Positions 26,807 through 34,911 are shown, counted from the first letter of the stretch. The stretch is DNA of 64,000 nucleotides from Andeanibacterium sp035497315 (GCA_035497315.1 DATJDU010000029.1:1-64000), one strand, 5' to 3'. A program made the numbers and translations. The notes: generated by a model not told the origin, from the sequence alone.

Positions 26807-27700
26807 TCAGTCCTCCTGCCTTTCCTCTTCGGGAAGCGGGCCGGCAAAGGAAATCCTCCCTCCCTCGACGGCCCACATGCCCCTGTTCGGCGTAGTGACC
26901 ACGATCATGCCAATGGGAAGGTATCGGCTCACAAAGGCGTGAATTTCGGTCGGGTAGGGATCAAGCAGGTGCGTTACGACCAGCGCCTCGGGCTCGACCG
27001 GCGCGTCGGCCTTGCCCTTCTTCTTTTTCTTTCCGTTTCCCTCGCCACTGCCAAAGGGAGCGTCGAAGCAGGAATTGAGAAAACGCCGGGAATAGCCAGC
27101 CTTGCCATCCGGTCCGACATCCACTCTGAAATGCCCTCCCAGCGGATAGGAAGCGTTCGAAACCGGCGCGGTCATCAGGTAGGCAGACACAATATCGTTG
27201 GCGTCGGGGGGCAGGACAATCGTGTTCGGGCGCTGGTCCGAGCAGAAGCGATAGTCTTTCGCGATTACCTCGGCGATTGCCGCATCGCGAGCGGCAACGA
27301 GACGCTGCGCAAGAGGCGACAGTTCCGCTCGGTCGGCGGCGGCCAATATTCCGCCACCCACGACCTTTCCTTCGCGAACATCATACCGGGCGAACTCCCT
27401 GAGGGCGCCATCCACCTCACCGTAAAACACGGCCTCAAGCAGGCCATCCTCGCCGGGAATGACGATGTAGCCGCGCAATTGTTCCTGCGGCAGCTTACCC
27501 AGTCGGGGCAGGAAACGGTCCGTGGCTTGCCAGGCAGCCTGATCGTAAAGAAACATCTCGCGGCCGATCCTTTCGGCCTCCGCCACTTCGGCTGCGTAGG
27601 ATCTCTCCCCCTCGACAGCCGCCAGACCTGTATCTTCCGCCGCTGCCGGCACCTGAAATGCTACGACAATGGCAGCGCCGAGAATCGCCTTCCAACGCAT
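26807..27700 (-). CDS. Secreted hypothetical protein
   Basis: The 297-residue protein has a Sec signal (MRWKAILGAAIVVAFQVPAA). The mature part has no family that I recognise. Visible points are NTIVLPPDANDIVSAYLMTA (about 161-180), a strand-rich region with two cysteines (YRFCSDQRP, LNSCFDAPF) that could form a disulfide, and a Lys-rich loop near residue 230. It is probably periplasmic. A 272-base spacer with a GC-rich hairpin separates it from the divergent rnk. Confidence 0.55.
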   Translation of the reverse strand: MRWKAILGAAIVVAFQVPAAAEDTGLAAVEGERSYAAEVAEAERIGREMFLYDQAAWQATDRFLPRLGKLPQEQLRGYIVIPGEDGLLEAVFYGEVDGALREFARYDVREGKVVGGGILAAADRAELSPLAQRLVAARDAAIAEVIAKDYRFCSDQRPNTIVLPPDANDIVSAYLMTAPVSNASYPLGGHFRVDVGPDGKAGYSRRFLNSCFDAPFGSGEGNGKKKKKGKADAPVEPEALVVTHLLDPYPTEIHAFVSRYLPIGMIVVTTPNRGMWAVEGGRISFAGPLPEEERQED

Positions 27701-27870
27701 ATGTCCCCCTCCTGCTGCAGCGGATTATGCGGACTGCTCCACCCTGTGGCCAGCCCAAACCCGCCTCCCCACCCACCGGCGATTGACTTGCCGCCCCGCT
27801 GGTGACAGCCTGCGCGCATGAACCGGCACTTCTTCCGACATCTGGGTGGTCAACTCCTCGCGGGCATCTA

Positions 27871-27908
27871 GCCCCGGGTCCGGTGCGCACAGGCCCCGTG
27901 CCCGGGGC
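27871..27908. repeat. GC-rich inverted repeat upstream of rnk
   Basis: GCCCCGGG and CCCGGGGC form a perfect 8-bp outer stem around a 22-base GC-rich interior. It lies 64 bases before rnk and directly after a 17-codon frame (27818-27871). It could be a leader hairpin or a REP remnant; nothing in the sequence decides between these. Confidence 0.4.
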
Positions 27909-27972
27909 GAACTTCCGAAGACCGATCGCGGCGCAGCGCCGCACTGATCCCCTTTCTGAAGGTGCCAGCACC

Positions 27973-28383
27973 ATGACGCATATGAAGGCCACACGCAGGC
28001 CGCCCATCCACATGATCGACAGCGAGGCCGAAAGCCTCTCCAACCTCGCCATCGGCAATGCCGAGCGCTTTCCCGAAGCGAGCGAGTTGCTGCTGCGCGA
28101 GATCGACCGCGCCCGGCTGCATCGGCCCGGCAAGCTTCCGCCCGGCATCGTCACCATGATGTCCACGGTGGAATTCGCCGACGATTCGCATGAGGCCGGC
28201 CACAGGGTCCAACTGGTCTATCCGGGGCAGGCGGATATCTCGGCGGGCAAGCTCTCCATCCTCACTCCGGTGGGCGCGGGGCTGATCGGGCTGGCGGAAG
28301 GGCAATCGATCATCTGGCCCGGCCGTGGCGGCAGCGAACGCGTGCTCACCATCCGCAAGGTCACGCAGCCCCAGCCGGCCTGA
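27973..28383 (+). CDS. rnk: Nucleoside diphosphate kinase regulator (Rnk, GreA/GreB-like)
   Basis: Rnk belongs to the GreA/GreB superfamily and binds RNA polymerase near the secondary channel. The 136-residue protein has an N-terminal helical part and the GreA-type C-terminal domain: VYPGQADISAGKLSILTPVG (about 90-109) then GAGLIGLAEGQSIIW. The start is MTHMKATRRPP; the longer frame adds 57 improbable residues. It is convergent with pspF, 14 bases apart. Confidence 0.88.
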   Translation: MTHMKATRRPPIHMIDSEAESLSNLAIGNAERFPEASELLLREIDRARLHRPGKLPPGIVTMMSTVEFADDSHEAGHRVQLVYPGQADISAGKLSILTPVGAGLIGLAEGQSIIWPGRGGSERVLTIRKVTQPQPA

Positions 28384-28397
28384 GCGTCGCCGCGTGC

Positions 28398-29417
28398 CTA
28401 TTGCACCAGGCCATGCTTCCTGATGCAATGGCGCAGCTGGTCATAGGTCAGACCGAGCGCCTTGGCCGTCTGCCGCTGGTTCCAGCGGTAGCGGCCGAGG
28501 GCGTTTTCGAGGATCGCCTTCTCATGCGCATCCACTGCGGCGCGCAGATCGGAGATGTCGTCATAATCGGGGCCTTTGAGCACAGGCTCCGGCCTTTTCT
28601 GCGCGCGCTCGGTGCCCTTGTGCACACTCTCGCCAAGGGGTTTCCAGGGGCTGTCGAAGGGGTCGAACTGGACGTGGCCGATGGGTTCTTCCCAGTCATC
28701 CCAACGGTAAACCGAGCGTTCCACCACGTTTCGCAGTTCGCGGACATTGCCCGGCCAGGCGTAATCCTCGAACTGGCGCTGGACATGCGGGGCATAGCCG
28801 GGCCATGCCTCCCACCCCAGTTCGGCGGCCATCCGGCGGCCAAAATATTCAGCTAAAACAGCAACATCCCCTTCCCGCACCCGCAGCGGCGGCAGGGTGA
28901 TGACCTCGAAACTCAGCCGGTCGAGCAGGTCGGAACGGAACCGCCCCTCACTGGCAAGGCGCGGCAAATCCTCATTGGTGGCGGCCACGATCCGGACATC
29001 CACCCGGATCGGCCGGGATGATCCGATGCGCGTAACTTCGCCATATTCCACCGCGCGCAACAAGCGTTCCTGCGCCCCCATGGAAAGCGTCGCCAATTCG
29101 TCGAGAAACAGGGTTCCCCGGTCCGCCTCCTCAAACCGCCCGGCTCGCGCGCGGGTAGCACCGGTGAATGCCCCGGCCTCATGCCCGAAAAGCTCCGCTT
29201 CGATCAGCGTTTCCGGCAAAGCCGCGCAGTTCAGCACCACAAGGGGCTCTTCCCAGCGGTTGGACAGGCGGTGGAGGCGTTCGGCGATCAGTTCCTTGCC
29301 GGTCCCGCGTTCCCCGATAACAAGCACCGGACGGCGCATGGGTGCGGCGCGGCTGGCACGTTCCACCGCGTCAAGAAATGCGCCGGATTGGCCAATGAAC
29401 TGGTTCCCCCGATCCAT
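28398..29417 (-). CDS. pspF: Phage shock operon transcriptional activator PspF
   Basis: PspF is the sigma-54-dependent activator of the psp envelope-stress operon, held inactive by PspA. The 339-residue protein lacks a receiver domain, as expected, and has the AAA+ core with Walker A GERGTGKEL (about 37-45), the sigma-54 loop GAFTGATRARAGRFEE, Walker B LFLDELATLS, and a C-terminal Fis-type helix-turn-helix (RQTAKALGLTYDQLRHCIRK). MDRGNQFIG matches PspF N-termini; 24 further codons upstream would cover its own operator region. It diverges from the psp operon across 152 bases. Confidence 0.93.
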   Translation of the reverse strand: MDRGNQFIGQSGAFLDAVERASRAAPMRRPVLVIGERGTGKELIAERLHRLSNRWEEPLVVLNCAALPETLIEAELFGHEAGAFTGATRARAGRFEEADRGTLFLDELATLSMGAQERLLRAVEYGEVTRIGSSRPIRVDVRIVAATNEDLPRLASEGRFRSDLLDRLSFEVITLPPLRVREGDVAVLAEYFGRRMAAELGWEAWPGYAPHVQRQFEDYAWPGNVRELRNVVERSVYRWDDWEEPIGHVQFDPFDSPWKPLGESVHKGTERAQKRPEPVLKGPDYDDISDLRAAVDAHEKAILENALGRYRWNQRQTAKALGLTYDQLRHCIRKHGLVQ

Positions 29418-29434
29418 GCCCCAGTCTATAGCGT

Positions 29435-29465
29435 AATTTCCCAACTGGTAGCAATATTTCCCAAC
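29435..29465 (+). promoter_or_regulatory. Probable PspF upstream activating sequences
   Basis: Two direct copies of ATTTCCCAAC lie 20 bases (two helical turns) apart at 29436-29445 and 29456-29465; the first is part of the 12-mer AATTTCCCAACT. They lie about 85-105 bases upstream of the predicted psp transcription start, where PspF sites are found in E. coli. The identical 12-mer occurs upstream of the second sigma-54 unit (42433-42444). Confidence 0.65.
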
Positions 29466-29518
29466 ACCCACTCGCCCGCTGATATTCAAATTGGCTTATT
29501 TCCGGGCTCCAAACAGTT

Positions 29519-29534
29519 TGGCACGCCCCTTGCT
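29519..29534 (+). promoter_or_regulatory. Sigma-54 promoter of the psp operon
   Basis: TGGCACGCCCCTTGCT matches the -24/-12 consensus (TGGCACG, four bases, TTGCW) exactly, with GG and GC 12 bases apart. Transcription would start near 29545, 25 bases before the first small gene. Confidence 0.92.
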
Positions 29535-29569
29535 AATTCCGCGGTACGAATTCTGAAGGGAACCGAACC

Positions 29570-29725
29570 ATGTATGATCGCCGTTTTTTCCGCAGCACGC
29601 TGGGCAAGGCTGCCGCCATCAGCGTTGCCGCGATGCTGGCACTCAACATGCTTGCCCTGAGCCAGCAGCTTCAGGCCGCCCCTGCTCCGCTGGCTCTGGC
29701 CACGCAGGCAGTGGAACTGGCGTGA
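29570..29725 (+). CDS. Small hydrophobic peptide, first gene of the psp operon
   Basis: This 51-residue frame starts 25 bases after the predicted sigma-54 transcription start. It has a basic N-terminus (MYDRRFFRSTLGK), one hydrophobic segment (AAAISVAAMLALNMLALS, about 14-31) and a short Ala/Pro-rich tail, so it is an inner-membrane or exported peptide. GAAGGGAACC precedes the ATG. I know no family for it. A peptide of the same design opens the second sigma-54 unit at 42278, which supports both as real genes. Confidence 0.65.
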   Translation: MYDRRFFRSTLGKAAAISVAAMLALNMLALSQQLQAAPAPLALATQAVELA

Positions 29726-29931
29726 CCAGGCAGGACAACGATCCGCTCAGCCCGATCGGGCCGGAGCGTCGGGCAATTCGCCTGGACGGGACCCAGTCCC
29801 CCCGTCCGGGCACCCGGCCTCCGGCCCAGGCCGGGAATGAAACGCGCCGCGCTCGCCTCGATGCCGAGACGGAACGGCTACGGCGCAGCGCCGAACCGAC
29901 CCGCAATATCACCCTTGGAGGAGTCCCCTGG

Positions 29932-30618
29932 ATGGGCATTTTCTCGCGTACCCGCGACATCATCGCCGCCAATTTCAGCGATCTGCTGGACCATGCCGAA
30001 GACCCGGCCAAGATGATCCGCATGATCATCCTCGAAATGGAGGAAACGCTGGTGGAAGTACGCGCCAGCGCGGCGCGCACCATCGCGGACCAGAAGGAAA
30101 TGCACCGCCACACGATGAAGCTGGAACGGCTCCAGGCGGATTGGGGCGAAAAGGCCCAGCTCGCCCTTTCAAAGGACCGCGAAGATCTCGCTCGAGCGGC
30201 GCTGGTCGAAAAGCGCAAGGCCGCCGATATGGCCGATCAGCTCAAGGCCGAGATCGCGGTACTGGACGATGCCCTGCGCGCTTATGAGGTTGATATCGAG
30301 AAGCTGCAGAACCGGCTGCGCGAAGCCCGCAGCCGCCAGACCCAGATCGCCGCGCGGCTGGAAAGTGCCGAGAACCGGGTGAAACTGCGCACCTTGCTCG
30401 CCACCGAGCGGGTGGACGAGGCGATGGCCCGGTTCGACCAGCTCGAACGCCGGGTGGATTATGCCGAAGGCCGGGCCGACGCCCTGCGCATCGCCGAAGG
30501 CGGCCAGCCAAGCCTTGCCGACGAGATCAACGCCCTCGCCGGTTCGGACAAGATCGATGAGGAACTGGAAGAAATGAAGCGCGCGCTCGGCATGGGCGGC
30601 GAAGGCAAGGGGGAATAA
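29932..30618 (+). CDS. pspA: Phage shock protein PspA
   Basis: PspA is a peripheral membrane ESCRT-III-like protein that binds damaged inner membrane and represses PspF. MGIFSRTRDIIAANFSDLLD is the typical amphipathic N-terminus, preceded by a strong GGAGGAG site. The rest is a long coiled coil (about 25-185) ending EELEEMKRALGMG; 228 residues is the usual length. The open frame continues upstream to 29722, but that part reads a repeat-rich spacer and is not conserved-looking. Confidence 0.96.
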   Translation: MGIFSRTRDIIAANFSDLLDHAEDPAKMIRMIILEMEETLVEVRASAARTIADQKEMHRHTMKLERLQADWGEKAQLALSKDREDLARAALVEKRKAADMADQLKAEIAVLDDALRAYEVDIEKLQNRLREARSRQTQIAARLESAENRVKLRTLLATERVDEAMARFDQLERRVDYAEGRADALRIAEGGQPSLADEINALAGSDKIDEELEEMKRALGMGGEGKGE

Positions 30619-30621
30619 GAC

Positions 30622-30915
30622 ATGGAGGGTTTCGTCGCTATTGTAGCGATCTTCGTCGCTCTTCCGTGGATCATCTTCCACTACATCACGAAGTGGAAGA
30701 CTGCCGCGACCATCACGACCGATGACGAGGCATTGCTGGAAGAACTCTACCAGCTCGCCCGCCGCCTGGACGAACGCATGGACACGGTGGAGCGCCTGGT
30801 GGCGGCAGACAATCCGGATTTCCGCCCTGCCCGGATCATTCCAGACCTTGAAGCCGACAATCAGAAGCTGCGTGACCTTGAACGCATGCTTGCCGAAAAG
30901 GGATCGAAGAAATGA
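30622..30915 (+). CDS. pspB: Envelope stress response membrane protein PspB
   Basis: PspB is a small inner-membrane protein that with PspC senses stress and recruits PspA. One N-terminal transmembrane helix (about residues 4-22) is followed by a coiled coil ending in the PspB signature RMDTVERLVAADNPDFRP (about 52-69; compare RIQALESILDAEHPNWRD in E. coli). It is 97 residues long, some 20 longer than the E. coli protein. It lies three bases after pspA and overlaps pspC by four bases. Confidence 0.9.
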   Translation: MEGFVAIVAIFVALPWIIFHYITKWKTAATITTDDEALLEELYQLARRLDERMDTVERLVAADNPDFRPARIIPDLEADNQKLRDLERMLAEKGSKK

Positions 30916-31292
30916 ATACGCCTCGCACCACGCTGTATCGCGACACACAAAACAGCAAGCTCTTCGGCGTCTGCGCGGGCATTGCGGATTATACCGGGAT
31001 CGACATCCTGTGGGTCCGCATCGGTTTTATCGTCTCACTCTTTACGCCGATGTCCGGCTTCACCGTGCCCGGCTATATCATCGCCAGCTTCCTGCTGAAG
31101 AAGAAGCCGCCATACCTCTATACCGACAAGGAGGAGCAGCAATATTGGCAGGGCGTGCGCCAGTCGCCCAAGCGTACCACGCGCGAGATCCGCGCCCGCT
31201 TCCGCGACATCGACCGTCGCCTGGCCGAAGTGGAGAGCTTCTACGTCTCCAGCAATCCGCGCCTTTCGGCCGAAATCGAGCGCCTGCGCTGA
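30912..31292 (+). CDS. pspC: Envelope stress response membrane protein PspC
   Basis: PspC is the inner-membrane partner of PspB. The PspC domain is at residues 9-65: KLFGVCAGIADYTGIDILWV, then a hydrophobic helix with VPGYIIASFLLKKK. The C-terminal half is charged and helical (REIRARFRDIDRRLAEVESF, about 96-115), like the leucine-zipper-like part of E. coli PspC. It overlaps pspB (ATGA), indicating coupled translation. Confidence 0.93.
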   Translation: MNTPRTTLYRDTQNSKLFGVCAGIADYTGIDILWVRIGFIVSLFTPMSGFTVPGYIIASFLLKKKPPYLYTDKEEQQYWQGVRQSPKRTTREIRARFRDIDRRLAEVESFYVSSNPRLSAEIERLR

Positions 31293-31319
31293 AGCGCGGC
31301 ATCTTCAGGGGGAAATAGG

Positions 31320-31622
31320 ATGGACGCAGGAAGCCTTGCGCTGCTGATCCCGATTCTGGGCATGTCGATCCCGATCATCGCGATCTGGACCCGACATCGC
31401 CAGAAGATCGCGGAAATGGAAATCCATGCCACGGCCGAACTGAGCGCAGAAAAGGCCGCGCAATATGCAAGCCAGGTGAAAGAGCTGGAGCAGCGCGTCC
31501 GAGTGCTCGAGCGGATCGTGACCGACAAGGGCTATAACGTGGCCAGCCAGATCAAGGCCCTGCGTGACACACGCAAGATGGAGACGCTGCAGCGCGGCCG
31601 CCAGATTGAGGGAATCGATTGA
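31320..31622 (+). CDS. PspB-like membrane/coiled-coil protein, copy 1
   Basis: This is a 100-residue protein with one N-terminal transmembrane segment (about 5-23) and a coiled coil (about 28-68). Residues 60-83 repeat the PspB C-terminal signature in modified form: RVRVLERIVTDKGYNVASQI, then KALRD. It starts 27 bases after pspC with a GGGGGAAATAGG-type ribosome site and shares its stop with the next start (TGATG). It is probably an envelope-stress component derived from pspB by duplication; no experimental function is known to me. Confidence 0.75.
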   Translation: MDAGSLALLIPILGMSIPIIAIWTRHRQKIAEMEIHATAELSAEKAAQYASQVKELEQRVRVLERIVTDKGYNVASQIKALRDTRKMETLQRGRQIEGID

Positions 31623-31996
31623 TGAACGGCGGATTTCAGAGCTTCCTACCCTATCTGGGCTGGATCGTGGGCGGCGCCTTCGTGGTGAGCATCGCCGGCA
31701 TATTGGGCTGGGTACACACCACCAAATTGCGCATCCAGCATGGCTATCCGCTAGAGGGCATGTGGGGCCAGTCGCTGAAGCCGGAGATCAATTCGCAAGG
31801 TATGGAACGCGTGCGTCTGCTAACGCAGGAAAACGCCGCCCTGCGTGCCGAGATGGCATCCGTGAAGGATCGTCTGGCCGTGGTGGAACGGATCGTAACC
31901 GACCGGGGTTTCGACGTTGCCCGCCAGATCGAGAGCCTGCGCGATGCCGACCAGCACCCGCTGGCCGAAGCCGTCCGCGACAAAGCCGTGAACTGA
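31622..31996 (+). CDS. PspB-like membrane/coiled-coil protein, copy 2
   Basis: The 124-residue protein has a longer transmembrane segment (about 9-31), a polar linker and then a coiled coil whose end reads RLAVVERIVTDRGFDVARQI followed by ESLRD (about 84-108), nearly the same as in the neighbouring copies. The ATG overlaps the previous stop (TGATG), indicating translational coupling. The linker (residues 35-65) is unique to this copy, so the paralogues may sense or bind different partners; that is inference. Confidence 0.75.
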   Translation: MNGGFQSFLPYLGWIVGGAFVVSIAGILGWVHTTKLRIQHGYPLEGMWGQSLKPEINSQGMERVRLLTQENAALRAEMASVKDRLAVVERIVTDRGFDVARQIESLRDADQHPLAEAVRDKAVN

Positions 31997-32024
31997 CGCC
32001 CGGGGAACAAGGGGAGTTCGATCG

Positions 32025-32366
32025 ATGCAATATGGTGCCGAATTCGTCCTCGCGATCATTGCCCTGGCAATGCTCTCGGGGGTGATCAAATCCGCCATTC
32101 GCGCCAAACACGGCTCGCGCGAACGCGGCTCGCCCTTCGACCACCGCCGCCATGGTGGCCAGCGAGAGAGCGCGGAAGTGGAAGCGCTCAAGGCCGAAAA
32201 TGCGCGCCTTGTGGACCGGCTGGAAGCCTCGGAAGACCGGCTGGCCGTGCTGGAGCGGATCGTGACCGATCCCAGCTACAATCTGGCCAGCGAAATCGAG
32301 GCGCTGCGCGATGCGGACGAGGCCGCCGCGCGAAACAAGGCGCTGCGCGACCAGCAAAGGAATTGA
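32025..32366 (+). CDS. PspB-like membrane/coiled-coil protein, copy 3
   Basis: The 113-residue protein has an N-terminal transmembrane segment (about 5-22), a basic, Arg/His-rich linker (about 26-48) and a coiled coil with RLAVLERIVTDPSYNLASEI then EALRD (about 72-96). It follows copy 2 by 28 bases, with AAGGGGAG upstream of the ATG. It shares the shared C-terminal signature with copies 1 and 2, whereas linkers and membrane segments differ. Confidence 0.75.
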   Translation: MQYGAEFVLAIIALAMLSGVIKSAIRAKHGSRERGSPFDHRRHGGQRESAEVEALKAENARLVDRLEASEDRLAVLERIVTDPSYNLASEIEALRDADEAAARNKALRDQQRN

Positions 32367-32377
32367 GGAGGAGGCCG

Positions 32378-32629
32378 ATGATTGCCGAGATTCTGAGTGA
32401 CGAGTTGCTGATCGCCTGCACTTCGCTGCTTGGCCTGCTGATCCTGTCCGCCACCGTATTGCGCGGCTGGCAGGGCTGGCTGGCGCTTAAAGGCAGGGAA
32501 TTGGAAGCTCGCCGCCCTCGTTCCGAAATCGAAGGCCGCGCCAGCGAAGGCGCCGCGCGGATCGAGATTGCGGATTTGAAAGAGCGCATCCGCAAGCTGG
32601 AAGCCATCGCTTCGGGGGTGGACCTCTAG
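32378..32629 (+). CDS. PspB-like membrane/coiled-coil protein, short divergent copy 4
   Basis: The 83-residue protein has one transmembrane segment (about 9-30) and a short coiled coil ending DLKERIRKLEAIASGVDL (about 66-83), which matches the start of the PspB signature but lacks the RIVTD and QIxxLRD parts. ATG at 32378 follows a strong GAGGAGGAGG site; the frame also extends to a TTG at 32363. It is the last gene of the run, 24 bases before sufE. Confidence 0.65.
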   Translation: MIAEILSDELLIACTSLLGLLILSATVLRGWQGWLALKGRELEARRPRSEIEGRASEGAARIEIADLKERIRKLEAIASGVDL

Positions 32630-32653
32630 GCTAAGCTTGCTAGAGGCCCCAAG

Positions 32654-33061
32654 ATGCGCAGCCTCGACGACATCCGCGAAGAATACGAATTCCTGGAAGG
32701 CGATGAACGCTATCGCCTGTTGATCGAACTGGGCCGCGAGTTGGAAGACATGCCCGAAGCGCTGAAGACCGACGCTACTCTGGTGCGCGGCTGTTCGGCC
32801 AAGGTGTGGGTCTATCCAACCCAAACTGGCAATTCGCTCCATTTCCTAGCCGACAGCAACGCCGCCATCACCAAGGGTATCGTCGCACTGGTACTCAGCG
32901 CCGTGCAGGACAAACCGGCTGCAGATGTGGCTCGGATGGATATCACCGCCGCGCTGGAACCCTTCGAACTGAAGAAGCAGCTCAGTTCCAATCGTACCCA
33001 GGGCGTCCCCAACATGATCGCTCTGGTGAAGGAACACGCGGCGCGGATCGCTGATCTGTGA
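32654..33061 (+). CDS. sufE: SufE family cysteine-desulfurase sulfur acceptor
   Basis: SufE accepts persulfide sulfur from the desulfurase SufS and passes it to the Fe-S scaffold. The 135-residue protein begins DDIREEYEFLEGDERYRLLI and has the conserved cysteine in VRGCSAKVWV (about residue 47), followed by the family's LSSNRTQGVPNMI near the end. It lies 24 bases after the last psp-like gene and may be co-transcribed with it, although it could have its own promoter. Confidence 0.92.
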   Translation: MRSLDDIREEYEFLEGDERYRLLIELGRELEDMPEALKTDATLVRGCSAKVWVYPTQTGNSLHFLADSNAAITKGIVALVLSAVQDKPAADVARMDITAALEPFELKKQLSSNRTQGVPNMIALVKEHAARIADL

Positions 33062-33109
33062 TACAGACCCCCAACACCCTATTTATCGAATCCAGACAGG
33101 AATAATTAC

Positions 33110-33421
33110 ATGAAGGGTTTCAAGAACCCCAGCTTCCAGGACCGTGCATCCGCTTCGGCCCTCGCAAAGACCCGCGCGCTCGAGAAGATGAAGGCGGCGC
33201 CCAAGCCGACTGCGGAAGAACTGGCCGCGCTCAACGCGCGCCGGCTGGAGCGCGAAGCCCAGCAGGAAGCCAAGCGCGCTGCCGCCCGCGAGGCAAAGGC
33301 CGAACAGGCCCGCAAGGAGGAAGAAGAGCGGCTTGCAAAACTGGCCGCCATTCCGACCGAGGCAGACCGGAAGGCCGCGCGCGATGCGCGTTACGCGGCC
33401 CGCAAGAAGCGCAAATCCTGA
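33110..33421 (+). CDS. DUF6481 family small charged protein
   Basis: This is a 103-residue, highly charged protein, almost wholly helical, starting MKGFKNPSFQDRASASALAK and rich in Ala, Arg, Lys and Glu; the C-terminus RDARYAARKKRKS is strongly basic. This layout fits the DUF6481 family of sphingomonads, of unknown function, possibly nucleic-acid binding. It sits between sufE and the convergent crtZ, with which it is almost contiguous. Confidence 0.7.
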   Translation: MKGFKNPSFQDRASASALAKTRALEKMKAAPKPTAEELAALNARRLEREAQQEAKRAAAREAKAEQARKEEEERLAKLAAIPTEADRKAARDARYAARKKRKS

Positions 33422-33940
33422 TCAGGCGCCTTCGGCCTCGCGAACCACGGCGATCCCCGCTTCCCGCTGGCGCTTGAGCTCTGCCTTGAGCGCCGCCGGG
33501 TCACGGGCGATCACGAAACCGAAGCTCACCCCGCCTTCCTTGCCGATCGTCGCGTGGTGGAGGTTATGCGCCTGCACCAGCCGCTTGAGATAGCCGCGTC
33601 GCGGCACGAAGCGGAAATATCGCTGGTGAACCAGCCCATCGTGCACCAGCGTATAGATGATCCCGTAAACCAGAATACCAAGGCCAATCCACGTCCCCGG
33701 CCACCACGCATCGCCGCCCATTACCCAGGGGCTGCCGATGACGAACATCGAAATGCTCACCGCCGCACCGACGACGGCATAGAGGTCGTTCTTCTCCAGC
33801 AGATTATCATGCGGCTCGTGATGGTCGCGGTGCCAGCCCCAGCCCCAGCCATGCATGATGTATTTATGGCTCGCCCAGGCAACACCTTCCATGGCGGCGG
33901 CGGTGGCAATCACGATCAGGAGGGGGGCAAGCACGTTCAT
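33422..33940 (-). CDS. crtZ: Beta-carotene hydroxylase CrtZ
   Basis: CrtZ is a di-iron membrane hydroxylase that converts beta-carotene to zeaxanthin. The 172-residue protein carries the four histidine clusters: HKYIMHGWGWGWHRDHHEPH (about 25-44), HDGLVHQRYF (about 105-114) and HNLHHA (about 130-135), with hydrophobic segments between. Yellow sphingomonads use it for nostoxanthin- or zeaxanthin-type pigments. No other carotenoid gene is nearby. It abuts the convergent DUF6481 gene. Confidence 0.95.
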   Translation of the reverse strand: MNVLAPLLIVIATAAAMEGVAWASHKYIMHGWGWGWHRDHHEPHDNLLEKNDLYAVVGAAVSISMFVIGSPWVMGGDAWWPGTWIGLGILVYGIIYTLVHDGLVHQRYFRFVPRRGYLKRLVQAHNLHHATIGKEGGVSFGFVIARDPAALKAELKRQREAGIAVVREAEGA

Positions 33941-33956
33941 CGCGCCAGCCTATAGT

Positions 33957-34358
33957 TCATTCCTTGGGCAGGAAAAAGAACCGCCGGACTTCTTCCCCGA
34001 TCCGCGCCGGACGCAATGTTTCCGCATCGATGCAGCACCAGCAGGATTGCACTTCGGCCAGCACCTCTTCCCCGCGCTCGATGATGGTATGGTAGAAGGC
34101 GCGGGCGCCGTGCACTTTTTCCAGCACGGTGCGGGCGATAACTTCGTCATCGAGGAAAGCGGGTTTGCGATAGGTAATCTCGTGCTTCAGTGCGACCCAA
34201 AGGCGCGAGGCAGCGGTGTCCGCCGGGGCCAGCTTCTTCCAGTGCGAAAGCACCGCATCCTGCACCCAGTTAAGATAACGCGCATTGTTCACGTGACCCA
34301 TGAAATCGATATCGCTGGGCAGGATGGTGATCGGGAACCTGTAGGGAGCTGCTGACAT
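33957..34358 (-). CDS. Acyl-CoA thioesterase (4HBT hot-dog fold)
   Basis: The 133-residue protein has the 4-hydroxybenzoyl-CoA thioesterase-like signature PSDIDFMGHVNNARYLNW (about 14-31), with the catalytic aspartate, and the following hot-dog strands. It would hydrolyse an acyl-CoA in the cytoplasm; substrate unknown. It lies 16 bases upstream of crtZ in the same direction and may share its transcript. Confidence 0.85.
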   Translation of the reverse strand: MSAAPYRFPITILPSDIDFMGHVNNARYLNWVQDAVLSHWKKLAPADTAASRLWVALKHEITYRKPAFLDDEVIARTVLEKVHGARAFYHTIIERGEEVLAEVQSCWCCIDAETLRPARIGEEVRRFFFLPKE

Positions 34359-34545
34359 ATATGTAAGTTACGCATCCCAATGCGTCGTTTCAATGACTCG
34401 CGGCCGGATCGGTGAAGAAAGACACTTTGTTACAATTCGCCGCAACACTGCGACCGTTCGTATTGCATGCGTTCATATAATCGGCCTTATTTCTGAACAT
34501 ACGGGATGACCCGCTAAGTTTTGAAGTTTCATAAGGATGACTTCC

Positions 34546-34911
34546 ATGAACAAGCTCACCAAACTGATCGCCCCTGCAATCGCAGCCTCGCTGGTGTTGG
34601 GCGCGGCTGTTCCCGCCTCTGCCGCCCCCTGGCAGGGCCGCAACAATTACCGGCAGGAAATCGCCCAGCTCGATCGCCAGATCGACCGTGCGCAGGAACG
34701 TCGCCTGATCTCGCATCGCGAAGCCGATCGCCTGGAGCGCAAGGTTGACCAATTGCGAAACCTACATGTCCGCTATGCGAAAAACGGCTTCACCAAGACC
34801 GAGCTGCGAATTCTCGACCAGCGGATCTACACCGTGAAGCGGCAGATCGCCAGCGAAGTGGCCGACCGTGACCGTGCCCCCAAAGGCCATCCCGGCGACC
34901 ATCGCCGCTGA
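34546..34911 (+). CDS. Secreted small coiled-coil protein
   Basis: This is a 121-residue protein with a typical signal peptide (MNKLTKLIAPAIAASLVLGA, cleaved after ASA at about 27). The mature part is helical and charged: EIAQLDRQIDRAQERRLISH then EADRLERKVDQLRNLH, as in periplasmic coiled-coil proteins found widely in sphingomonads. The function is unknown. The second ATG at 34546 is chosen because AAGGA stands eight bases before it. Confidence 0.7.
   Translation: MNKLTKLIAPAIAASLVLGAAVPASAAPWQGRNNYRQEIAQLDRQIDRAQERRLISHREADRLERKVDQLRNLHVRYAKNGFTKTELRILDQRIYTVKRQIASEVADRDRAPKGHPGDHRR

Noticed and set aside
29722..29931. 70-codon N-terminal extension of PspA, starting with GTG overlapping the small peptide stop
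   Set aside because: MGIFSRT is the standard PspA start with a strong ribosome site; the extension is Pro/Arg-rich and includes a GGCC-rich palindrome remnant.
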